Origin: Gammaproteobacteria bacterium
Lineage (GTDB): Bacteria; Pseudomonadota; Gammaproteobacteria; Steroidobacterales; Steroidobacteraceae
Assembly: GCA_021773365.1 (NCBI GenBank)
Contig: JAJFKF010000009.1
Coordinates: 1-42,967, forward strand
Length of the DNA stretch: 42,967 nt
Reading direction: 5' to 3'
A program made the position numbers and the translations under genes. A model generated the notes under the pieces. That model ran no database searches. It saw only the letters and a program-made list of their open reading frames with translations, and was not told the origin of the DNA. This document shows, one piece after another, positions 37,066 through 42,967 of this stretch (positions are counted from its first letter, which is position 1; each line of letters opens with the position of its first letter).

Positions 37066-37443
37066 ATGACGCCCATCACCACCCCGGATATCGACAGCAA
37101 CCGGCTGGATCGCATCGCGCACAAGCGCCGGATCACGACCGCACGGCGACACATCTTCCTGTGTACGGGCGGTTCCTGTGCGCCTCAGGCGCAGCAGCAG
37201 GATTGCTGGGAGTTCCTCAAGCGCCGGCTGGCCGAGCTGGGGCTGGTGGATGTCGAGGGCGGAGTGCTGCGCACCAAGGCTGATTGCCTGCGCATCTGCA
37301 CCGCCGGCCCAATAGCCGTCGTCTACCCCGAAGGCATCTGGTATAGGCATTGTACGCCGCAGAATCTGGAGCTCATCATTCAGCGCCATCTCATCGGCGG
37401 CCAGCCGGTGAGTGAGTTGATGTTTTCGCAAAATCCCTTGTAG
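37066..37443 (+). CDS. (2Fe-2S) ferredoxin-like protein, thioredoxin fold
   Basis: The 125-residue protein is of the thioredoxin-like [2Fe-2S] family. The cluster ligands are visible as two pairs: [11 protein letters not shown] and [19 protein letters not shown]. It lacks partner hydrogenase or dehydrogenase domains and is a small soluble electron carrier or sensor. The ATG at 37066 has a poor ribosome site and the first 20 residues are not conserved, so the start may be a little later. The quinone oxidoreductase begins nine bases after it, so they are one unit, perhaps linked in redox work. Confidence 0.87.
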   Translation: MTPITTPDIDSNRLDRIAHKRRITTARRHIFLCTGGSCAPQAQQQDCWEFLKRRLAELGLVDVEGGVLRTKADCLRICTAGPIAVVYPEGIWYRHCTPQNLELIIQRHLIGGQPVSELMFSQNPL

Positions 37444-37452
37444 GAAGCTGTC

Positions 37453-38427
37453 ATGTGCAAAGCAATTCGCATTCATGAATACGGTGGTCCGGAAGTGATG
37501 CGCTGGGAAGACGTCAGCGTTGGCGCACCCGGCCGCGGACAGGCGCGTGTGCGGCACACGGCAATTGGTCTGAATTTTGTTGATGTCTACGAGCGCATCG
37601 GACTGTATCGCGGTGAACTGCCGGGCGGCGTGGGTCGTGAGGCGGCGGGTGTGGTCGAGGCGGTGGGGCGCGGTGTGCGCCATCTGAAAATCGGTGATCG
37701 GGTGGCCTATACCTATCCAGTTGGCGGCGCCTATAGCGAAGCGCGGCTGTGTCCGGCTGAGCATCTGGTGCGCATACCGGCTGCTATTGATGATGTTCAG
37801 GCCGCTTCGCTGATGCTAAAGGGCCTGACTGCGCACTACCTGCTGCGCAAGACCTGGCGCGTGAAGCGCGGCGACACCGTGCTGTTTCACGCCGCCGCCG
37901 GTGGGGTTGGGTTGCTTGCCTGCCAATGGGCCCGCCATCTGGGCGCAAAGGTCATCGGCGTGGTCAGCAGTGAAGAAAAAGCCCGACTGGCGAAGCGCAA
38001 CGGCTGTCACCGTGTCCTTGTTGCTCCTGGAGAGGATCTGGCGCCGCAGGTGCGCAAACTTACCCGCGGCGCCGGAGTCGACGTGGTGTATGACTCGGTG
38101 GGCAAAGGCACCTTCTTTCCGTCCCTGGATTGTCTGCGGCCGCTGGGTCTGATGGTGAGCTTCGGTAACGCCTCCGGCCCTGTGCCGCCCGTGGCTCCGC
38201 TGGAACTGGCGAAACGCGGTTCCCTGTTCCTGACGCGGCCGACGCTGGCCGACTACGTGGCTACGCGCGCCGCCCTGGAAGGTGCCGCCCGCGAGTTGTT
38301 CGCGGTCGTGAAAAAGGGCGCGGTCAGGATCCACATCGGCCAGCGCTACCCTCTGCGCGATGTCGCCACCGCGCATCGCGACCTGGAAGCGAGACGTACT
38401 ACCGGCGCGACGGTGCTGATTCCATAG
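37453..38427 (+). CDS. qor: NADPH:quinone oxidoreductase (zinc-free MDR family)
   Basis: The 324-residue protein reduces quinones with NADPH. The medium-chain dehydrogenase fold shows IHEYGGPEVMRWEDVSVGAP, GLNFVDVYERIGLYRGELPG and the nucleotide-binding motif VLFHAAAGGVGLLACQWARH. Zinc ligands are absent, as in the QOR branch. AGGAAG precedes ATG 37453. It follows the [2Fe-2S] gene closely. Other enone substrates are possible. Confidence 0.9.
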   Translation: MCKAIRIHEYGGPEVMRWEDVSVGAPGRGQARVRHTAIGLNFVDVYERIGLYRGELPGGVGREAAGVVEAVGRGVRHLKIGDRVAYTYPVGGAYSEARLCPAEHLVRIPAAIDDVQAASLMLKGLTAHYLLRKTWRVKRGDTVLFHAAAGGVGLLACQWARHLGAKVIGVVSSEEKARLAKRNGCHRVLVAPGEDLAPQVRKLTRGAGVDVVYDSVGKGTFFPSLDCLRPLGLMVSFGNASGPVPPVAPLELAKRGSLFLTRPTLADYVATRAALEGAARELFAVVKKGAVRIHIGQRYPLRDVATAHRDLEARRTTGATVLIP

Positions 38428-38538
38428 CATCATACGCCGGAGGGCACGCATACGCGTCCCGGTATGTAACAGTTTCAATTTGTCCGGGGAGCATCATCCT
38501 TCCGGGACCCTGATGTCAGAGGACACCGCGGGCGTCAA

Positions 38539-40176
38539 TTGCGAACTCTCATCTCCAGTATTGTTCTAGTTGCTCTGGTTGTTCTGGCGGGTTTTGCAGC
38601 CACTGCATGGTGCGCGCCGCCGACGGTCATTCCGCCGTCCGCCGAGCTGGAGGCCGCTGGAGCGGTTATTCGCAGTATCGATCTGCGCATCCGCAACATC
38701 TTCAATCTGAACGATCCGCAGGAAGACAAGCCGCTGTACAGGCTGGCAAACCGTCTGCACATTCAGACGCGCGAAGCTACTGTGCGTGCCCGGCTGCTGT
38801 TCCGCAGCGGTGATTCATTCTCGCAGCGCACGCTGGCAGAAACCGAACGCCACTTGCGCGAACTCGACTATCTCTACGATGCGCGCATCAGTGTGGTGCG
38901 CTACGAACCGCCTTACGTAGACCTGGTAGTGATCACGCGCGATGTGTGGACCCTGCAGCCGGGCCTGTCATATGACCGCAAGGGCGGTGCGAGTTCATCG
39001 GAGTTCGAGCTGCAGGAGGAGAACCTGTTCGGTTACGGCAAGCGCATTGCCGTATCGCGCAACCGCGACGTGGAGCGTACCTCACTGACGGCGCAGTGGC
39101 GCGACCCGAATATCTTCGGCAGTCACTGGCGTGACGATCTTGCCTATTCCTCCAATGACGACGGACACTTCCAGCAGATGCTGCTGGAGCGGCCGTTCTA
39201 TTCCTTCGATACCCGCTGGAGTATCGGGGTGGCCGCCCGTGACGGCGTACGCGTCGATCCAAGATATGACCTGGGAGAGCTGGTCGATGAGTTCCGCCAT
39301 GACGAGACGCTGCTGGAGGTATACGGCGGTATCTCTGGCGGGCTGGTCGATGGCTGGACACGTCGCTGGCTTGCGGGCTGGCGCTATCACCACAACAGCT
39401 TCGCGATCTCACCGCAGCGTCTGGTGCCGCTGGAACTGCCGCCGGAACGCAAATTGACCTATCCGTGGATCGGCGTGCAATGGATCGAGGATCGCTACGA
39501 AACCACTTCCAATCTCAACCAGATCAACCGCACCGAGGACCTGTTCTATGGTCGGGCGCTGCGCCTGGAGCTGGGATGGTCGTCGCCGGTATGGGGCGCC
39601 GATCGCGATGCGCTGCTGCTGGCGGCGACAGCGCAGGAGGGCTTCAGGTTCGACGAGCACAAGTCCCTGTTCGTGGACATGACGGCCTATGGCCGGATTG
39701 AATCCGGCGTGCTTGTCAATGTCGGCACCGGGGCGCAGGGACGCTACTACTGGCGGTGGGCACCGAAGCGGGTTTTCGCGGTAACGATGGATGCGCTGGC
39801 GACGCGGCGACTTGATCCCGAAAATCAGATTCTGCTCGGCGGCGACAATGGCCTGCGCGGCTATCCGTTACGCTACCAGACCGGTACCAGCCGGGCACTG
39901 CTGAGCGTTGAGCAGCGCTACTACACTAACTGGTTCCCCTTTCGTTTGTTTCACGTGGGCGCTGCAGTGTTTTTCGATGCGGGGCGTACCTGGGGAAGTG
40001 GGCCGGTGGGTACGGAGAGCCTGGGGTGGCTGAAGGATGTCGGAGTGGGGCTGCGCCTGGGCAATGCGCGCTCGGCCTTTGGCAGTGTGCTGCATTTCGA
40101 CATTGCCTTTGCGCTGGACCGCCAGGAAGGAATCGATGCGGTGCAGTTTCTGGTTGAGACCAAACGCAGTTTCTAG
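38539..40176 (+). CDS. BamA/TamA-like outer-membrane protein with POTRA domain
   Basis: The 545-residue protein has a signal peptide (SSIVLVALVVLAGFAATAWC), about one POTRA-like domain (residues 70-130; FRSGDSFSQRTLAETERHLR) and a 16-strand-type barrel with NLFGYGKRIAVS, then the Omp85 motif GGDNGLRGYPLRYQTGT and the last strand. It is a member of the BamA/TamA or surface-antigen superfamily, but shorter than BamA. The start is a TTG at 38539 with no clear ribosome site; it is supported only by the signal peptide. No secreted partner gene adjoins it, so assembly, lipid export or self-secretion are all open. Confidence 0.82.
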   Translation: MRTLISSIVLVALVVLAGFAATAWCAPPTVIPPSAELEAAGAVIRSIDLRIRNIFNLNDPQEDKPLYRLANRLHIQTREATVRARLLFRSGDSFSQRTLAETERHLRELDYLYDARISVVRYEPPYVDLVVITRDVWTLQPGLSYDRKGGASSSEFELQEENLFGYGKRIAVSRNRDVERTSLTAQWRDPNIFGSHWRDDLAYSSNDDGHFQQMLLERPFYSFDTRWSIGVAARDGVRVDPRYDLGELVDEFRHDETLLEVYGGISGGLVDGWTRRWLAGWRYHHNSFAISPQRLVPLELPPERKLTYPWIGVQWIEDRYETTSNLNQINRTEDLFYGRALRLELGWSSPVWGADRDALLLAATAQEGFRFDEHKSLFVDMTAYGRIESGVLVNVGTGAQGRYYWRWAPKRVFAVTMDALATRRLDPENQILLGGDNGLRGYPLRYQTGTSRALLSVEQRYYTNWFPFRLFHVGAAVFFDAGRTWGSGPVGTESLGWLKDVGVGLRLGNARSAFGSVLHFDIAFALDRQEGIDAVQFLVETKRSF

Positions 40177-40207
40177 AAAAGGTCGGGTTCTTGCGGCAGG
40201 AATGATG

Positions 40208-41026
40208 TCATGAGCCTTGGCAGGTCGGGCAATAGTAGGTTGAGCGCTGGGCCTGCGTCAGCTGGCGGATTGCAGTGCGGCAGCGGCGACAGGGTTTGCC
40301 GCTGCGTTCATAGACGTAGAGCTTCTGCCTGAAATAGCCGGGATCGCCGTTGGCGCCGACGTAATCGCGCAGGGTGGTGCCGCCGGCGCGGATGGCCAGG
40401 GTGAGCACCTGTTTGATGGCACGGGTCAGCGCATGAAGCTGCTGTGATGACAGTTTGTTTGCGGGGCGGCAGGGGTCGATGCGGGCGCGGAACAAGGCTT
40501 CGCTAGCGTAGATGTTACCGACGCCAACGACAAGGCGGCTGTTCATCAGAACGGCCTTGATAGCGGCGCGGCGCCCGCGGCATACCTGTTGCAGGTAGTC
40601 GCCGTTGAACCTGGCTTGAAGTGGCTCGGGCGCGAGGCGATGCAGCAGCTTGTGCGCCAGAGGATCGCCGGTGACGAACAGCACGCAGCCGAAGCGGCGC
40701 GGATCACTGAAGCGCAGAGCCAGTCCGGAATCGAGCACGATATCCAGGTGGTCATGCGTTTGCGCCGGGGTCGTCGCTGGCAGCACGCGCAGGCTCCCCG
40801 ACATGCCCAGGTGTACGATCAGGCTGCCGCGCTGCAGATCTATGAGCAGATACTTTGCGCGGCGGCGAACGGTGCGGATGCGCTGTCCGGTAAGCAATGC
40901 GGGCAGATTGCGGGGCACGGGCCATCGCAGACGCCGCTCGCGCACCACGACCGCGCGGATGCTGCGTTGCTTTAGCGAGGGGGCAATGCCGCGACGGGTG
41001 GTTTCGACTTCAGGCAGTTCGGGCAT
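40208..41026 (-). CDS. mutM: Formamidopyrimidine-DNA glycosylase
   Basis: It removes 8-oxoguanine and other oxidised purines from DNA and nicks the site. The 272-residue protein begins P-E-L-P-E-V-E with catalytic Pro 2 and Glu 3, has the void-filling region GMSGSLRVL, LVVGVGNIYASEALF and a C-terminal zinc finger (CRRC, then CPTC). In E. coli the order is radC-rpmB-rpmG-mutM; here a desaturase gene on the opposite strand separates mutM from rpmG. Convergent with the BamA-like gene at its 3' end. Confidence 0.96.
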   Translation of the reverse strand: MPELPEVETTRRGIAPSLKQRSIRAVVVRERRLRWPVPRNLPALLTGQRIRTVRRRAKYLLIDLQRGSLIVHLGMSGSLRVLPATTPAQTHDHLDIVLDSGLALRFSDPRRFGCVLFVTGDPLAHKLLHRLAPEPLQARFNGDYLQQVCRGRRAAIKAVLMNSRLVVGVGNIYASEALFRARIDPCRPANKLSSQQLHALTRAIKQVLTLAIRAGGTTLRDYVGANGDPGYFRQKLYVYERSGKPCRRCRTAIRQLTQAQRSTYYCPTCQGS

Positions 41027-41124
41027 GGCCGCCAGATCCCGGATTCAGTGTTTCACTTATTCGGCTGCGGACCGATACTGCGCTATAGTCGGCGCCCGCC
41101 GAGGTATTTTCTTCGAGGATTTTC

Positions 41125-42312
41125 ATGAATCTGGATTTTCTCTACGGCCTTTTGAACCTGAGTTTCTGGGGCTACGTGCTGGTCGCGTTCATTATGGTGC
41201 AGCTGACCGTGTTGTCAGTCACAATATATTTACATCGCGATGCCGCGCATCGCAGTCTCGATCTGCACCCCGCCCTGCGGCATTTCTTCCGCTTCTGGAT
41301 CTGGGCCAGCTCAGGAATGATTACGCGCGAGTGGGTCGCGGTGCATCGCAAACATCATTCCTTTTCCGACCGGCCCGGCGATCCGCACAGCCCGGTAGTC
41401 TATGGCTTGCGCAAGGTGCTGTGGCAGGGGTACGAGCTGTATGCGCCGGAGTCGCGCAATGCCCAGACGCTGGAAAAATACGGACGGGGCACGCCGGACG
41501 ACTGGCTGGAACGCAATATTTATGCCCGCTACCGCAGCCTGGGCGTCATCCTGATGGTGGTGACGGATCTGGTGTTGTTTGGCGTGCCGGGCATCATCAT
41601 CGTGGCGGTGCAGATGATGGCGATGCCGTTTTTCGCTGCTGGCATTATCAACGGCGTGGGTCATCACAGTGGCTACCGCAATTACGAGTGCGACGATGCG
41701 GCGCGCAACATTGTGCCCTGGGGCGTTTTTCTTGGCGGCGAGGAGCTGCACAATAATCATCACGCCTTTCCGTCTTCTGCGAAGTTCTCCGCGCGCCGCT
41801 GGGAGTTTGATTCCGGCTGGGCATGCATCCGTTTGTTTGAAATGCTGGGTCTGGCCAGGGTGGCGCGGCTGGCTCCGGTGCCGGCCAGGGTTGAGCCACG
41901 CAACCATGTGGACCTGGAGAACTTGCGCGCAGTGATCGTCAATCGCATGCATGTGCTGCGCGAGTACAGTCGCAAGGTTACGCTGCCGGTGCTGCATGCC
42001 GAGCGGCGGCAGTCCTCAATCTCCATCCCTGCCGGTGTGCGCAAGCTTCTGGTGCGCCATCCGCGACTGCTGGACGACGGAGCTGTGGCCAGGTTGCAGG
42101 AAGTTCATGCCCGGCACCATGCGCTCAAGGTGGTGCATGAATTCCGTGAGCGGCTCGCGCACCTGTGGAGTGGCGCTCACGCAAGCAATGAAAAGCTGTT
42201 GGCGCATTTCAAGGAATGGTGTGTGCAGGCGGAGGCCAGCGGGATCAAGGCGCTGCAGGAGTTTGCGCGGACGTTGCGCGGATACGCTCTGCAGCCGGTG
42301 GTTGCCGGTTGA
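41125..42312 (+). CDS. Acyl-CoA/fatty-acid desaturase with extended C-terminus
   Basis: It introduces a double bond into a fatty-acyl chain using iron and oxygen. The 395-residue protein has membrane helices around the three histidine boxes HRDAAHR, HRKHH and HNNHH. After about residue 265 a helical tail runs to the end (KVVHEFRERLAHLWSGAHAS, then KALQEFARTLRGYAL). To my eye this resembles the C-terminal helices of some transposases rather than a desaturase. It has ribosome site GAGGATTTTC before ATG 41125. The gene stands between rpmG and mutM on the opposite strand, breaking an otherwise conserved order. A strong terminator follows. Confidence 0.9.
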   Translation: MNLDFLYGLLNLSFWGYVLVAFIMVQLTVLSVTIYLHRDAAHRSLDLHPALRHFFRFWIWASSGMITREWVAVHRKHHSFSDRPGDPHSPVVYGLRKVLWQGYELYAPESRNAQTLEKYGRGTPDDWLERNIYARYRSLGVILMVVTDLVLFGVPGIIIVAVQMMAMPFFAAGIINGVGHHSGYRNYECDDAARNIVPWGVFLGGEELHNNHHAFPSSAKFSARRWEFDSGWACIRLFEMLGLARVARLAPVPARVEPRNHVDLENLRAVIVNRMHVLREYSRKVTLPVLHAERRQSSISIPAGVRKLLVRHPRLLDDGAVARLQEVHARHHALKVVHEFRERLAHLWSGAHASNEKLLAHFKEWCVQAEASGIKALQEFARTLRGYALQPVVAG

Positions 42313-42337
42313 TACGCGTCTGGCGTATGCAGGCAAC

Positions 42338-42366
42338 AAAAAAACCCGCCGAAGGCGGGTTTTTTT
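42338..42366. terminator. Bidirectional Rho-independent terminator
   Basis: A perfect 13-base stem, seven A plus CCCGCC (42338-42350) with GGCGGG plus seven T (42354-42366), has a GAA loop. It serves the desaturase in the plus direction and rpmG in the minus direction. Confidence 0.95.
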
Positions 42367-42409
42367 ATGGACTTCCCTGTCGCTCGGCAGCCAGTGACTT
42401 GGCCACCGG

Positions 42410-42565
42410 TTACTTGATTTTGGTTTCCTTGTACTTCACGTGCTTGCGCACCACCGGATCGAATTTCATCGTTTCCAGCTTGTCCGGGTGCAGCCGCTTG
42501 TTCTTGGCGGTGGTGTAGAAGTGGCCGGTGCCGGCCGATGAGAGCAGCTTGATCTTTTCGCGCAC
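42410..42565 (-). CDS. rpmG: 50S ribosomal protein L33
   Basis: The 51-residue L33 is read from a GTG start as [20 protein letters not shown], then [20 protein letters not shown] and [11 protein letters not shown]. It has no Cys pairs, so it is the zinc-free form. GAGGGG precedes the GTG. It follows rpmB after ten bases, the usual rpmB-rpmG pair. Confidence 0.97.
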   Translation of the reverse strand: MREKIKLLSSAGTGHFYTTAKNKRLHPDKLETMKFDPVVRKHVKYKETKIK

Positions 42566-42575
42566 GGGGTTCCCC

Positions 42576-42812
42576 TCAGATCTTCATGCCGGCGGCGCGC
42601 AGCTCGGCCACCACGGTGTCTACGCCGCGCTTCTCAATGGTGCGCAGCCCCCGGGTGGAAACCCGCAGGGTGATGAAGCGCCGTTCGTTCTCCAGCCAGA
42701 ATCGCTGCGTGTGCAGGTTCGGCAGAAAGCGCCGGCGGCGGTGATTGTTGGCGTGGGAGACCGTATTACCGGACATCGGCCCCTTGCCGGTGACTTGACA
42801 GACTCTGGACAT
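42576..42812 (-). CDS. rpmB: 50S ribosomal protein L28
   Basis: This is the 78-residue L28 of the large ribosomal subunit. The start [20 protein letters not shown] is diagnostic, with [19 protein letters not shown] following. The ATG at 42812 is the standard start; a longer reading from 42938 is not supported. It forms an operon with rpmG. Confidence 0.97.
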   Translation of the reverse strand: MSRVCQVTGKGPMSGNTVSHANNHRRRRFLPNLHTQRFWLENERRFITLRVSTRGLRTIEKRGVDTVVAELRAAGMKI

Positions 42813-42967
42813 GGCTACTCTCGGAAAAGCCCCTGAAAAGGGGCGCGTAAGGTAGCGGAAACGGCCTGCCACGGCAACCAGTGGGTGTATCCGGCGACCG
42901 CAGACCCCGCGCGGCGAAGCTGACGCTGTGCCCGGCACCCACGATCCGGTGGTCGTGCAGCCGGATC
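42766..42967 (-). CDS. radC: Probable 3' end of radC (DNA repair protein), cut by the window edge
   Basis: On the minus strand the window edge opens with [20 protein letters not shown], followed by G-L. This matches the closing strand of RadC/JAB1-domain proteins, which end much like D-H-x-I-V-G-x-G-x-x-V-S-F-A-E-R-G-L. radC precedes rpmB in E. coli, which supports the call. Homologues end near the G-L, but this frame stays open to 42766 and overlaps rpmB by 47 bases, so the stop may have been lost or a base may be wrong. Only the C-terminus is visible. Confidence 0.55.
   Translation of the reverse strand, partial: IRLHDHRIVGAGHSVSFAARGLRSPDTPTGCRGRPFPLPYAPLFRGFSESSHVQSLSSHRQGADVR
42821..42844 (-). 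promoter_or_regulatory. Small hairpin with T-run upstream of rpmB
   Basis: On the minus strand GCCCC and GGGGC pair (42829-42844) and are followed by TTTT, nine bases before the L28 ribosome site region. It could end the radC transcript or attenuate the ribosomal operon. The stem is only five pairs, so the call is weak. Confidence 0.3.

Overview
The window is GC-rich, densely coded bacterial chromosome with no rRNA, tRNA, phage or insertion sequence that I can recognise. The gene content suggests a free-living, aerobic, proteolytic Gammaproteobacterium near the Xanthomonadales/Nevskiales/Steroidobacterales. This rests on the radC-rpmB-rpmG-(mutM) neighbourhood, FecI/FecR signalling beside a large TonB-dependent receptor, an S46 dipeptidyl-peptidase, homogentisate catabolism and many c-di-GMP proteins. 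The placement is inferred from gene families, not from a marker gene.

Layout. 0-2 kb: transhydrogenase subunit pntAA and a divergent HNH nuclease. 2-7.4 kb: anti-sigma factor, ECF sigma factor and a divergent 1153-residue TonB-dependent receptor, which together form a cell-surface signalling unit. 7.4-11 kb: a candidate small RNA, an uncharacterised protein, a cupin, a TlpA-like lipoprotein and a fructosamine-kinase-like protein. 11-15 kb: acetyl-CoA synthetase with an unusual histone-like tail, then a PutP-type symporter. 14.8-16.8 kb: YceI, cytochrome b561 and a second YceI-like lipoprotein. 16.7-25.6 kb, all on the minus strand: S46 peptidase, ferrochelatase, aldehyde dehydrogenase, exported RidA, fumarylacetoacetase, homogentisate dioxygenase and thiolase. 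25.7-28.3 kb: MATE transporter, a DUF2845 protein and a RidA-like lipoprotein. 28.4-37 kb: three GGDEF/EAL proteins around gshA, a DUF4442 protein and an exported isoaspartyl peptidase. 37-41 kb: a [2Fe-2S] protein, a quinone oxidoreductase, a BamA-like outer-membrane protein and mutM. 41-43 kb: a fatty acid desaturase, rpmG, rpmB and the apparent 3' end of radC.

How the genes fit together. Peptide and amino-acid use is the main theme: S46 peptidase, isoaspartyl peptidase, homogentisate dioxygenase, fumarylacetoacetase, thiolase, acetyl-CoA synthetase and a proline-type symporter.

The least ordinary signals are these. (1) Two copies, 28 kb apart, of a hairpin whose arms each carry a DnaA-box-like nonamer (TTATCCACA). 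(2) Acetyl-CoA synthetase with a 120-residue Lys/Arg/Ala-rich C-terminal tail. (3) A dispersed repeat (CTCTCCC...GGTGAGGG) that lies inside two coding regions and exactly at the start of two more genes, both of which lack a normal in-frame start codon where homology expects one. (4) A compact candidate small RNA with its own promoter and terminator. Several genes between 8 and 10.1 kb, and the one at 22.98 kb, look one base out of frame near their 5' ends, so sequence error must be excluded before the start-codon anomalies are trusted.
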